Positions 1 to 11,765 of a stretch of 64,000 bases of DNA are shown piece after piece. The DNA is from Tubulanus polymorphus (taxonomy: Eukaryota; Nemertea; Palaeonemertea; Tubulaniformes; Tubulanidae), in assembly GCF_964204645.1 (NCBI RefSeq), contig NC_134031.1, positions 124,001 to 188,000 of the forward strand, read 5' to 3'. Position 1 is the first letter of the stretch, and each line of letters opens with the position of its first letter. The notes beneath the pieces were generated by a model. It had not been told where the DNA came from. It made no database searches and worked only from the letters and a program-made list of their open reading frames with translations. The translations under genes were made by a program, and so were the position numbers.

Positions 1-115
1 TATTATTGAAATCTGCAGTTATTGACATATCTTACAATATACAACATAATCAATCAGTATGATATACATTACCTTATATTCATAATAATATCATTGGCAA
101 GCAATATTCAAACAG

Positions 116-305
116 ATTCAGGGGATACCTGGATTCAAGGGATTCCTGCAATCAGGGATACCTGCAATCATGGATCCCTGGATTCCTGCAATCAGGGATA
201 CCCAGATTCGAGGAAACCTAGATTCAGGGATACCTGCGATCAGGGAAACCATGGATTCAGGAATACCTGGATTCAGGGTTACCTAGATTCAGGGATACCC
301 GGTAT
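116..305. repeat. Minisatellite (GGATTCAGGGATACCTG-like)
   Basis: Degenerate tandem units built on ggattcagggatacctg recur about 7-8 times with variable spacing. The open frame across them is a repeat artefact: its codons simply follow the repeat and there is no recognisable domain. No gene is supported here. Confidence 0.8.
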
Positions 306-649
306 TAGATTTCGTCTCCAAACTTGTGTTTAAAACAAGCCTTCTTTTGGTTGAATTTGAGGAAAAACTGGTGAAAACTAATTTTGTTATATTTACATCA
401 TTTATATTGAATAATTACATATCATCATTTATTGTAAACAATTATTTTGTTTATGAGAATTAAATATATATCTGTATATCTATATAAATCATTATTTATG
501 GGTTTTTATACATTCTGCAGACAGGATTTCGAGAGGAACAGCTACGTCAGGTCGACTTAGCCCCGATTTAGGTCTGTAATTTTTAATTCTATATTGAAAA
601 AAAATCTACGTTTATATCTAGGACAAAAAACTATTTGGCAAAATAGCCC

Positions 650-800
650 CAACCTCAGGTCATTGCTAACCCTAACCCTAGCATGTCCACAGCAGGATTT
701 GAACTAACCCTAACCCTAGCAAGCCCACAGCAGGATTTGAACCTGGGTCTCCAGCTTCGAAGTCGACTGTCCTAACCACTAGACCAACAGGACATGGTGA
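650..800 (-). repeat. tRNA-derived SINE-like element with TTAGGG-like tail
   Basis: Read on the minus strand, this holds a tRNA-like block: GGTCTAGTGGTTAGGA (box-A-like) near 775-790 and GGTTCAAATCC (box-B-like) near 730-740. It is followed in 3' direction by CTAGGGTTAGGG copies (near 705-720 and again near 670). A second copy with the same order, tRNA-like body then GGGTTAGGG tail, lies at 37680-37862; both also share the sequence tggtgattga on the far side. The two independent copies argue for a retroposed SINE family rather than a functional tRNA gene; I could not fold a convincing acceptor stem. Confidence 0.65.
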
Positions 801-1000
801 TTGAAATAGTTCAGATGTTTGCTTTGAATAAGACCAGTGATCAATAAGGTAAGGTTAAGTTCAAAATTACACTCTGTACTACGATAATCTTTAATTGAAA
901 GGCTTTGCATTGTAGAAGACACCATTTTCTTGGGATAAATCAAGTTCAACAGTATGTCTCTACGCCTGCTCACTGGAGTTTTTCAAATTATCAACAATTA

Positions 1001-1189
1001 TGGGTGCGATTCAAGAATAGGGGACTATAGCAATATATATGTAGTGATAGTAATCAATTAAGTAATAATATTAGTAATTGATAATGATGATATATAATGA
1101 TAGTAATGTATATAGTAATTAATGATGATTAGGGAACTAAACCTAACCCTAACCCTAACCACTAGTCCCCTATTCTTGAATCTTACCCA
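1001..1189. mobile_element. MITE-like element with ~27-bp terminal inverted repeats
   Basis: The left end tgggtgcgattcaagaatag (1001-1020, continuing gggacta) is matched in inverted orientation by tagtcccctattcttgaatc (1163-1182, continuing ttaccca). The interior is AT-rich and contains cctaaccctaaccctaacc next to the right end. Flanking atta on both sides may be the target-site duplication. There is no coding capacity, so it is a non-autonomous element. Confidence 0.65.
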
Positions 1190-1912
1190 ATTATGGTATT
1201 TAGGCATGGAAACACTTAGTCAAACATTAAAATTATTGAGTCACTTTTATAGTTAACCCTGAGACTTTGAATCCTTCAATACACAGTGAAATAGATGAAA
1301 AACAAATGTTTTATAGTTTAGTGATCAGGGTTAACAGCTGCTGTATCAGGTATGTATCATCATATGTATGTATGCAGACATCCTTTCAAGTTGAAATACT
1401 AGAGACATTCAATTAACACGAAACTTTATATCAATAAAATATATTTCATGATGTTTAATTTAGCAAAAAACATTGATAAACTTTTATGACATAAACAGAT
1501 AAATCGTAACCGATAGTAACCGCAGATGACAAATTTATGTCGTCGTGGTAACAGTTTGTATAACGTCGTTAAACCGGTGTCCGTTGATCTCAAATCCTGA
1601 TTGGATAAGAACGCTACCATCTGATTGGATAATGTCTACAGGTTCTTCTATGACCATTAACTGTTCATGCTGTAAATAACGAAATACAGTTTTAAGTCAA
1701 TATTGGAATCAATCTTTGAAGTGTCAGTTTCTGACATCAGTCTAAATATTTTCTGTTGTGCATCTTTTATACAGCATAACTCGGACAAACTGACATCTAG
1801 TACCACTAGTTCGGCTACAAACTACACACCTGTTGATCCAGCTGCACCTGCACCTGTTGCTGACTGAATACATCTGGGGTAGCTGCGTGCGTTTCAACTG
1901 AAAGTATTCAAA
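1190..1912. other. Non-coding, downstream of the zinc-finger gene
   Basis: AT-rich sequence containing short open frames with no recognisable domain or splice context. It probably includes the 3' UTR of the minus-strand zinc-finger gene. I see no other gene here. Confidence 0.4.
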
Positions 1913-4900
1913 TCACACATTAGAATTTAAATATCGACTAGGTGAATGTGTGTAAACCCGGTTTAAATAAACGGTACCTGAATTTATCAGGTACGATTCA
2001 CAATTTGTCTTCAGGAATTTAGCAGCTGCCGCATCTGCGAGTTCGATTAAATCCTGAGAATCGATTTCGACAGTTTCCTCTTTATCATCGCTTACTACAC
2101 GCGTATCCATAGTAACAATCGGATTGTCTATAGTAACCACTGAATTCTCCATGGTAACGGTATTGATCGACTCGGCGTGTAGTAACATATGTTGAGTAAC
2201 GGTCGACCAATCAGTGAATGTTAAATTACACAGACTACACATATAGAATTGTAACGGAGAATTCTCTGTTTTAATATCCGACGACGACGGTAGAGCGACG
2301 GTAGCGCCACCTTTACAGACGTGTTTCCGTAGTGTAGTAGATGTAGTAAATACCTTACTGCACAGATTACACCCGTGAGGACTCATTCCGGTGTGAGTGA
2401 TTAAATGTGCCTGTAATTTATGCCTGAATTTAAACGCTTTGTTGCATTTATCGCAGGAGTAAGGTTTATCACCGGAGTGACTTAATCTATGTTTATTCAT
2501 AGAGCAACGAGCTGCGTAAAGTTTACCGCAGACGTCACACGCGAACGGTTTTAATCCCGAATGTACATTTTTATGATCCTTTAAAGCGGCCAAACGGAAA
2601 TAAGATTTCGGGCATTGATCGCATCGATATTTCTTCACTCGTTCAGATTGGTTTTTATGAGTATCGCTGTGCTCTTTTAAAGCTCCTCTCTCTTTAAATC
2701 CTCGGCCGCAGATTAAACAGATAAACGGTCTCTGATTGTTGTGTCTGAGTAGATGAGATTTTAAATATCTCGGTGCTTTGAATGTTTTTCCGCACTTGTT
2801 ACAGGAACAAACCCCGATATCTGTGTGGATATATTTTATATGAGCTTTCAATGAATCTTTGCTGCTGAATGAAGTTTCACAAACGCCGCATTCGATTCTT
2901 TCACGCTTTATTTTACTTTCGTCGTATTTACGAATCTGTTTAGGTCCTCTACACGTCGCTAGGTGGCGCTCGTAGTCGCTACGTTGAGAGTATGATTTCG
3001 TACACTTGTCGCAGTTGAATAGTTTTTGTTTATGATATCGTTGTATGTGTCTATAGTAACTATCCCGCGAGTATTTCTCTATGTTACAAACCGGACAACG
3101 TAAAACTAATCCTAACGCTTTAATCTCAGATCGAGATCTACGTTTAATTGGAACTCTCATTATCGATACCGATCTTACTTCCTCTTCTCTCTCATCTTCA
3201 TTATCATCATCCTCTCTCATTTCATCTTCATCAATGATTTCACATTTCACAGGTTTTTCTTCGCTTCCCAATAAATATTCATTCTCTAATTCTACGACTG
3301 TTTCCAGATCCTCAATCTCTGAAACGGTAGTTTCAACATCCCCTGGTTCAACGACAGTTTCCAGATCCTCAGATTCAGTAACAGCAATTTCAACATCCTC
3401 AAACTCCACAGCATCAGTTTCTTGATCCTCAGACTCAGTAGTAACGGGACTTTCAGGATCTGCGGGGTCCGTAACAGTTTCCAGATCCTCACACTCTGGA
3501 CCGGCGACAATAGTTTCTAGATCCTCATTGTCATCTGCTGTGGAGTGAATTTGAATATTTTCTAAACATTGATTAATAGAACGTCTTTGAGCAGATGATG
3601 CTGTAGTTTCCTGCGACACTCCAGTCTCCTGAGACACTGTAGTCTCCTGTGACACTCCAATCTCCTGCGACACTCCAGTCTCCTGTGACACTGTAGTCTC
3701 CTGTGACACGGCTGACTCCTGAGACACTCCAGTCTCCTGAGACACTCCAGTCTCCTGTGACACAGCAGACTCCTGAGACACTCCAATCTCCTGAGACACT
3801 CCAGTCTCCTGAGACACTCCAGTCTCCTGTGACACAGCAGACTCCTGAGACACTCCAGTCTCATGAGACACTCCAATCTCCTGTGACACCTGCATGTCTA
3901 ATTTAGAATCATTGTCCTCTTTCTGTTTTCTGTGTTTTGCTTTAACCTAGAAAATTGAGCAGAGTTTCAGCATTTTAACCAAACGTTCAAATATCTATTA
4001 ATCAAGAGATCAATTAAATACTGATGAATTCCTACCTGTTTCAGTAATAAATTAGCTTTTTGAATATGAATGAGTTTTCCCTGTATTATAAACTGTTTTC
4101 TTGTTTGTGCGATTTTCACGTTTAAATCTCCAAGAATTTGCTGTAATAATTCTACTGTAACCGGCCGATCGTCTTCTGTTAAATCAGCCAAAAATTCCGC
4201 CGTCAGAATCACATTCGATAAACCCTGGTAAAACAATGAATCATCTGAATTAAAAGAATCTATCACTTATTGAATCGACAATGAAACAGTTTGTTGATAT
4301 TTTACCTGTTTATTGCGAGGTATTTTCACTAGTTCTGATTCTGGATTCAGTAGACGTTTCTCCTTACAATGTACAATCTTTAAATGGTCGACTAGTTTAT
4401 TCTTTTTGATGCAGATAGTCGCACATAGAGGGCAGTGGTAGTGCGATTCAGGTTTACATTTCAGTCGACACATACAACTCAACGAATCTACAAAATTAAA
4501 ATCACAAACTTTAACTCGTTCTGTTTTAATCCAGTCTCCATGGCAACGCTCCGATAACTTACCGTTGAATTGAACGGAGTGTTTTGTGTGAACTGTGAAA
4601 TGTTTCTTCAAATTACACATGAAATCGACAGGTTTGAAAATATGTTCCGAACATAGAGGGCAGTGCAGTTTCTGACAGTTACACTCAACACTATCACATC
4701 TATTTATCTGTAACTGTTCTTTATTCTTCATCACTGATTTATGAGCTTTAAATATCTATCAAATAAATACAACACACAGATTAGATAAACTAATAAACAC
4801 AGTTTAATAATAACAGAGCTACCAGTTTATATATTACCACAGGAGTAGCTGCACTAGGAGTAGCTTCTATAGTGATGTATATTTCTTTGGTATTTGTAGA

Positions 4901-5143
4901 GTTTCCTAAAGTTAGTTTAGGGCTAATACCAGCAGTGGGTTCTCCTAGGGTTGAACCGGGCGCGGGATCTGTTGGTTGAGAATGTTTCGTCTCTTGGGGA
5001 CCAGTTGGTGATCGAGTTGCTATGGTAACGCGCTGCTGGGAACCAGTCCGACACAATGGGTGCACTGTTGACGGTGCTCGGGGACCAGTTTGCTGTTGTT
5101 TCATACCGGTTTCTTCCTCGTTTGAAGACGCCTCCATCTTCAT
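1913..5143 (-). CDS. C2H2 zinc-finger protein, ten fingers (probable transcription factor)
   Basis: Four coding exons join in phase 0: 5143-4838, 4755-4306, 4224-4036, 3946-1913, giving 992 aa. The start is the ATG just inside an exon opened by TTTTTCAG at 5147, so an upstream 5'-UTR exon exists. Exon 2 has several CxxC/HxxxxH pairs resembling irregular zinc ribbons or fingers. The last exon begins with a hexapeptide repeat (V-S-Q-E-T-G variants, about 16 copies), then an acidic region with repeated E-D-L-E-T-V motifs, then ten C2H2-type fingers. Two are atypical: one is C2HC, and another ends HxxC. TGEKP-like linkers are short or degenerate (SGDKP, SGLKP, HNNQRP). A nuclear DNA-binding role is inferred from the family. 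I do not recognise a specific orthologue. It is divergently arranged with NOP2. Confidence 0.85.
3598..3893 (-). repeat. Coding 18-bp minisatellite in zinc-finger gene
   Basis: About 16 tandem copies of an 18-bp unit (plus strand gacactccagtctcctga and variants) are translated in frame as a hexapeptide, V-S-Q-E-T-G with substitutions (S-A-V, T-T-V, E-I-G). The unit length keeps the frame, so copy-number change would alter protein length without frameshift. Confidence 0.9.
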
Positions 5144-6046
5144 TAACCTGAAAAACCCTTAAAATAACCAGTAACGCCACCTAGTGGTGTATTTCATCAC
5201 TATAATGAGGGTTTAGAACCTAAAATTGGATAAATCCATCAATTCTTATCTTAAATTCTATCAATCCTCGATTTGAATGATTATCTGAAAAGTATTTTAC
5301 CTTGTGATTTTACTGTGAACCCAGAAATATCGCTAGAATAACCAAATTCATTCAATATGTGAGGAATATTACTGATCCATGGACGCCGCCATCTTGGATT
5401 TTATTTAATTAATATTTAGAAATCAATTCACGTTTCGCTGTGAAAAATATCGCATTGAAAATAAGCATCAAATACGTATAAATTAATCAGTAATTGTTTA
5501 ATTTGAAAACAATAAAGATAATTTGAATTGGTGATTAAAGTCCCCGCCCGTGTTTTTTTTTAAAGTCCATATCCGTGTTTTACTCAGGTAAATCTACAAT
5601 GAAAACTTTATCCTGCCCCGATGATCCATTCAAAAGAAACAAAATGAATAAACAGGACTAAAATTTCAGTATATTTAGAATCAAAATTATCTCTTGAGTA
5701 GTCTATTGTCTATCTTGGAGTTCTATCGCAAAATGTAGTTGGATAATTCGTAAAAGAATTTTAATTTTATATCCAATTACCGGAAGTGTTACTCCACACA
5801 TGTGGAAATTTAATTTTTGTTGTGAATAAAGTTATTTAAACCGTTAAAAAACTGTGAGGACTCTTTCAACAAGAAATAGTTTAATTTAAGGTACAAATAA
5901 CCGAAATCTGTCGATCACAAGATCTGTCACGTGAGCTGACAGGCTGTTGAAAAATAAATCATCTTCAATTCAATACTTTATTGACCACACGACTAATCCA
6001 TTTCATTTTCAGATTGTGATATTTATAGAGGCGGCAGGGTTAGGCG
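5144..6046. promoter_or_regulatory. Divergent promoter region between zinc-finger gene (-) and NOP2 (+)
   Basis: About 900 bp separate the two start codons. The region must hold both transcription starts, at least one 5'-UTR exon of the minus gene (a splice acceptor is seen at 5147) and, for NOP2, a probable 5'-UTR intron ending at tttcattttcag (6012). No convincing TATA box was identified. The head-to-head arrangement suggests a shared bidirectional promoter. Confidence 0.5.
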
Positions 6047-9000
6047 ATGGGTCGCAAACGTGATCCAACCTCGGAGAAGCCCAAAAGTGGCCCGGGTAAA
6101 AAAACTAAGAAACAGAAAGCGCCCGTTCTGCCGGAACATCTGAAAGAATCGGTAACAGATAAAACAAATTCCAGACGAGCGAAAAAAAGAAACTTGAAAA
6201 AGCAACAAAATCAAGTGAAGAAACCGATAACGCAACAATCAGAACCTGGTCAGTATTCCACCGGTCAGCTGACTACAGTACAGCCAATCATCACGCTATA
6301 CCCCTGAAGAGGGAGTGGCTTATTTAGTATGATTGACAGGTGTTGATGTATTTACAGATACAAGCGATGATGAAGTGATATCAGAAACTGAAGTGAAAGG
6401 TTTTACAGATGACAATAAATCATGGTTAAAACCTTCCTCCAAAAAACAACAGAAACAGCAGCTTCTGATTGAAGATGCAGATGAGAGCGATGAGGAAGAT
6501 TTAATGGTCAGTTTCCTCTAACACGGTTACCATGACAATAGTTTACATCTATAGATTGTATTGTATCATTGTTTGTTTCCTCTATTCAGCCCAATGATGA
6601 ATTTGATGTAGATGATGAGAGTGAAGATGCTGCTGAAGATCAGAGTGATAAGGAGGAGGGCGAAGATGAAAGTGATGCCGAGGAAGAAAGTGAAAATGAT
6701 GAGGAAAAGGTTTGTTTCATCTCAAAATTCTCAGTTGCTCAGAAATGAATGTATCCATTTGATATCTCAAAGATGAAGTGTGATCTCGGTATATCTCAAT
6801 AGTTATTAGATATCTCAATAGTTGTTAGATATCTCAATAGTTGTTAGATATCTCAATAGTTATTAGATATCTCAATAGTTGTTAGATATCTCAATAGTTG
6901 TTTGATATCTCAATAGTTGTTTGATATCTCAATAGTTGTTTGATATCTCAATAGTTGTTTGATATCTCAATAGTTGTTTGATATCTCAATAGTTGTTTGA
7001 TATCTCAATAGTTGTTTGATAACTCAATAGTTGTTTGATAGCTCAATAGTTGTATGATATCTCAATAGTTGTTTGATATCTCAATAGTTGTTAGATATCT
7101 CAATAGTTGTTAGATATCTCAATAGTTGTTAGATATCTCAATAGTTGTTTGATATCTCAATAGTTGTTTGATATCTCAATAGTTGTTTGATATCTCAATA
7201 GTTGTTTGATATCTCAATAGTTGTTTGATATCTCAATAGTTGTTTGATATCTCAATAGTTGTTTAATATCTCAATAGTTATTTGATATCTCAATAGTTGT
7301 TTGATATCTCAATAGTTGTTTAATATCTCAATAGTTGTTGCCAATTGAAAAAGCTTCTCGAAAACTGGAAAAACAAAAGAAAAAAGAAGTGAAAGAAGCA
7401 GAGAAAGAATTACAGACTAATATAGCTCAATCAGAGAAGTTTGTTTTACCGAGCGGACAGGAGATTGAGAAAGATGATATCCTTTTACTTTTATTTAACA
7501 AATCATCTCTTATATTTGAAAATACACGATTAGTTAGTTACCTTGACAACAGGTTTACCAGTGCAAGCTCCGGATTTGGCACTGATCCAACAAAGAATGA
7601 AAGATATTATCCAAGTTTTGGGTGATTTTAAAAACAGGCGTGAAAAAGGGAGGTTTGTATGACCACAGTGTAAAGCGCTACTGATCTGAGTTTATCATCA
7701 GATTGTTAAATTATTGATTGATGTTCTATTTATAGACCACGTAGTGAATATATAAAACAGTTACGTTCTGATCTCTGCACCTACTACAGTTATAACGAAT
7801 TCCTCATGGAAAAAATCATGGATCTCTTTCCTGCAGAGGTAAATATATAACTTTTACATAAACCACATTAGTTTCATCGAGCAGGTTGTGTTATTGTCTG
7901 TTCACATCAGTAATCAGCCAGTAATCAGTAACATGACCAGCGATTGATCTTTCATCGATAATTGAAGTCGTTGTAATTTGGTTGGTGTCTTTAGACAAAC
8001 TATCCATAATAATGTTAAACTTGACACAGATATTTGTTGTTTATTTTGTAGTTGATCGAGTTTTTGGAAGCGAATGAGGTCGAACGTCCTTTAACGATTA
8101 GAACGAATACTTTAAAAACGAGACGTCGAGATTTAGCTCAGGTAATTAACATCCGTCTGCTTACGAGGTCAAGGTCTCTTCTGAGATGTGTGATCGCGGC
8201 TATGGATATGCCTAAACCAACATTTTGCTTGCCAGGACTCCTGGAATTTTTCACTTTTCACCTGGAAAACTGCTGAAAACACGTGGAATTCCACTTGCCC
8301 TGAAGTGTACTGATCTCAATATTAACACCAGGTATAAATGATAATTTATTTCAGGCTTTGATTAATCGTGGAGTAAATTTAGATCCGATTGGAAAATGGA
8401 GTAAAGTAGGATTAGTAGTGTACGATTCACAAGTTCCGATTGGAGCCACCCCTGAGTATCTCGCTGGTCACTACATGTTACAGGGTGCCTCCAGTTTTCT
8501 GCCGGTAATGGCTCTCGCCGCTCAGGAGAATGAAAAAGTGTTAGATATGGCAGCGGCACCTGGTGGCAAAACTTCTTATATCGGTGAGTATTTTATCCCG
8601 AGTGGGAACAGGACAGAGGTATCAGATTGATTTTAATGATTTGTTTAATATGTTTATTTACAGCGGCTCTTATGAGAAACACTGGGTTTGTTTTTGCTAA
8701 TGACGCGAACACAACTCGAGCTAAAGCTGTTGTAGCTAATACTCATAGATTAGGAATTACTAATACTATAGTGTGTCACTACGATGGACGCAAATTCCCA
8801 AAGGTAATTTACGCACTTTCTCTGGGATCCAGTTCCACAGTTCTCAGTTACAGACTCTGAAGTTGAAATATTGGATAATGAACAATGAGTTAAACTAAGC
8901 CAAGAACTGTGTAACTGATCCTGAGTATTACGTATCTGATTCAAGGGTCAAATATTTGTTATTGAACTGATTTGAACTCTGTAACTGTGCTGATTGTTGT

Positions 9001-10482
9001 AAGCGGTAACTATAGAGTTTAACCTGGATTACAGATAATGACCGGGTTTGATCGCGTTTTACTGGACGCTCCGTGCAGTGGAACCGGTGTTATATCTAAA
9101 GATTCGGCAGTTAAAATGAATAAAGATGAGAAGGATATTCAGAGATGTGCTCATATACAGAGAGAACTGTTACTGGCTGCTATCGATTGTTGTGACGCTA
9201 AATCTAAATCAGGAGGATATATCGTCTATTCAACATGTTCAGTTCTAGTAAGTACCTCAATACTCGCTGTCCTCTCTCACCTCATACCTACCTCACTCTC
9301 CCCTCACCTCACTCCTCCCTTGCTCTCAACTCTCTCACTAACTCCCCTCACACCTCTCTCTCTCTCTCCCTCCCTTACCTCCCTCTCTCTCTCTCTCTCT
9401 CTCCTCTTTCTCCCTCTCCCTCACCCCTCACTCTCTCCCCCCTCACACTCTCCCCCCTCACACTCTCCCCACACTCCCCTCACCCCTCCTGGATGTTATA
9501 ATGAATGAATGTAATTATTTTCTAGGTTGAAGAGAATGAGTGTGTTGTTGATTATGCTTTAAAGAAACGTTTTGTGAAATTAGTGAAAACTGGTTTAGAT
9601 TTCGGTTCAGATGGATTCACCAGGTAATTACTCAACTACACGGGGCCCAAATCCCACCCAGGTCCCGCACCTCAATATCAGAACCAAGTTCAGGGCCCAG
9701 GGTTCCACAATTCAGGGCCCAGGTTCCACACTCAGGGGCAGTTCTAGAAAAATTTGAGGGTCCTTGGATAAAGCAGCTAGTTCTACCAGGGTTAGAAATC
9801 AATCTGATTAGATGCAATTTCTGATGAATTTCAAACGGTTTCAATTTTGATAAAAAAAAACTAAATGCAACTTTGATTGGAAAGATGCTCCCTAGATCTG
9901 GCCCCTGCTCACGTTGAGGATGTGCTGTGGAATTGAATGAGTTGTTTGTTTATTTATAGATTTAAAGAGCATCATTTCCACCCGAGTTTAAAAACAACTC
10001 GTCGATTTTATCCACACACTCACAACATGGACGGTTTCTTTGTGGCTAAACTGAAAAAATTCTCCAACAAAATTCCCGGACAAGGTAACAACAATCGTCG
10101 TTATAGTTATACGCTATTTATTCAATAATGTGAGAAATAGTTGTCATAGTAACTATTTGTTTTAGCAGATGATTCGAAGGCAGCGACGACAGACGTGCCG
10201 GTTGAGACCGACAACAATGAGCAATCGTCACCACAGCAACCAGATAAAACAACTACTTCACCCAAAAAGAAGAATAAAAATTTGACTAATGGAAAATCTA
10301 CGAAAAAAGACTCTGGAAATAATTCAGAAAAATCGGTCGATTCTAAAAATAAATCGGTTAAAGATTCTACGACTAGCGGCGCTAAATCTTCCCCTGGTGT
10401 TAAAAATAAAAAAGCCCTCAAACGTAAAATTAACGAAAAAACGACGAATGGAAAATCAGTGAAAAAAGTGAAAAAGAAATAA
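6047..10482 (+). CDS. NOP2: NOP2/NSUN1, 25S/28S rRNA (cytosine-C5) methyltransferase
   Basis: Nucleolar enzyme that methylates a cytosine of large-subunit rRNA and is needed for 60S biogenesis. Thirteen exons keep frame and total 672 aa: 6047-6248, 6358-6506, 6590-6709, 7335-7476, 7559-7652, 7736-7838, 8052-8141, 8355-8583, 8664-8803, 9035-9247, 9526-9623, 9960-10084, 10169-10482. The N-terminus is Lys-rich then strongly acidic (E/D/S). The catalytic core shows the SAM-binding [10 protein letters not shown] motif, [10 protein letters not shown] (motif IV cysteine), YSTCS followed by VEENE (motif VI, catalytic cysteine) and [12 protein letters not shown]. The C-terminus is a Lys/Ser-rich tail. 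Conservation with the human protein is high from about residue 200 onward. Intron 3 is a 19-bp minisatellite running into the acceptor, and intron 4 is a U12-type AT-AC intron. Confidence 0.97.
6785..7339 (+). repeat. 19-bp minisatellite spanning NOP2 intron 3 acceptor
   Basis: About 28 copies of gatatctcaatagttgttt (variants ttaga, ttgat). The final copy reads directly across the splice acceptor: ctcaatag followed by exon bases TTGTTG, which encode the Leu-Leu of LLPIE. Every unit therefore repeats the intron end plus the first five exon bases. Confidence 0.95.
7477..7558 (+). other. U12-type AT-AC intron in NOP2 (P120 intron F position)
   Basis: No GT-AG solution joins the flanking exons in frame. 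The intron begins ATATCCTTTT, the U12-type AT-AC 5' splice-site consensus, and ends TTTAC. It has a branch-site match TACCTTGAC at 7539-7547 (consensus TTCCTTRAC), with the branch A 12 nt from the 3' end. Removing these 82 nt joins EIEKD to AVQAPDL in phase 1, aligning with EQDAQAPDL of human NOP2. The human homologue (P120/NOL1) carries the classic AT-AC intron used to define minor-spliceosome splicing. Confidence 0.93.
9250..9490 (+). repeat. CT-rich low-complexity tract in NOP2 intron 10
   Basis: Pyrimidine-rich ctctctccctc-type sequence starting within a few bases of the 5' splice site at 9248 and ending 35 bp before the next acceptor. Any open frame over it is an artefact. Confidence 0.85.
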
Positions 10483-10558
10483 GAACATGAAACCAACTGT
10501 GGAATAATGAATATTTGTTTAAAATCAGTGAAATAATGTTTGTTTGTGCATTTATGGA

Positions 10559-10564
10559 AATAAA
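10559..10564 (+). terminator. NOP2: Candidate NOP2 polyadenylation signal AATAAA
   Basis: An AATAAA lies 77 bp past the NOP2 stop codon in AT-rich sequence, followed by a T/G-rich stretch (tttttttgtttgtct). Confidence 0.6.
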
Positions 10565-10770
10565 TGGAAAATAATTTTAAAATTTTTTTGTTTGTCTAAG
10601 GAAATATCTACAGAGGAAGAGGAACAATTGAGTATCAGTAATTACTGGGTTCGGAACACATCCATTCAGCATCAGGTGCACTTAAAATCAGTGTCAGTAA
10701 TTACCGGGTTCGAACCTGCCGAGGAAAGTAGAGACCGGCGACCAGTTTACAAATTTAGCGGTGAGTTTGG

Positions 10771-10996
10771 TGGCAGCACCCTACGGTCCCCTTGCGGAAA
10801 TTCTGTGAACTAATATAATTACGGCGGGCTTGTACGTACGTGATTGGCCGTCAACTCTTTTGAAAAAATCGTATTTCGCTTTTAGAAAATTAACATTGAT
10901 GTTAACATAACTGTTCAACAGTCGGTTGAATATCAACAGCCCGTAATATTACATTAGTTCACATAAATTCCGCTAGTCGACCGTACGGTGCTGCCA
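10771..10996. mobile_element. MITE with ~60-bp imperfect terminal inverted repeats, copy 1
   Basis: The left end tggcagcaccctacggtccc (then cttgcggaaattctgtgaac) pairs with the right end, which reads in reverse complement tggcagcaccgtacggtcga and on through gcggaattt. Blocks gtgaactaat and attacgg...ggct are also shared in inverted order. There is no coding capacity. It belongs to the duplicated unit. Confidence 0.75.
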
Positions 10997-11159
10997 CTAA
11001 TCTCAGAACATCGTCAATAAATTCAAATATTTTTTATTGTACAATCAATACTAATTTATAAATTTATTTTATGACAAATAAACTTTTTTAGAAACACATT
11101 TAGTTTTTGATAGATCTTTATTCCAGATTCCGAAGCTATGACACCCATCTTCATCCTCC

Positions 11160-11765
11160 ATTCAACATCTGGACCACTCTGAATTGGTGGGTTCGAACCC
11201 GGGACACCCCTGTACATCCTCTATTCAGCATCAGGACCACTCTGAACCAGTATCAGCAATTTATTACTGGGTTTGAAACCGGGACACCCCTGTACATCCT
11301 CTATTCAGCATCAGGACCACTCTGAATCAGTATCAGTAATTTATTACTGGGTCCGAAACCGGGACACCCCTGTACATCCTCTATTCAGCATCAGGACCAC
11401 TCTGAATCAGTATCAGTAATTTATTACTGGGTCCGAAACCGGGACACCCCTGTACATCCTCTATTCAGCATCAGGACCACTCTGAATCAGTATCAGTAAT
11501 TTATTACTGGGTTCGAAACCGGGACACCCCTGTACATCCTCTATTCAGCATCAGGACCAGGCTCTGAATCAGTATCAGTAATTTATTACTGGGTTCGAAA
11601 CCGGGACACCCCTGTACATCCTCTATTCAGCATCAGGACCAGGCTCTGAATCAGTATCAGTAATTTATTACTGGGTTCGAAACCGGGACACCCCTGTACA
11701 TCCTCTATTCAGCATCAAGACCACTCTGAACCAGTATCAGTAATCACTGGGTACGAACCCGCCCC
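11160..11765. repeat. 80-82-bp tandem array
   Basis: About seven copies of a unit containing gaaaccgggacacccctgta, attcagcatcaggaccactc and cagtatcagtaatttattac. Copy 2 of the large duplication retains only about two degraded units (13440-13640), so the array expanded or contracted after duplication. Confidence 0.9.

Noticed and set aside
7479-7550. GT-AG intron using GTTAGT at 7535 in NOP2
   Set aside because: The phases of that donor and the nearby AGs do not join in frame, and the conserved residues would be disrupted; the AT-AC solution fits both.
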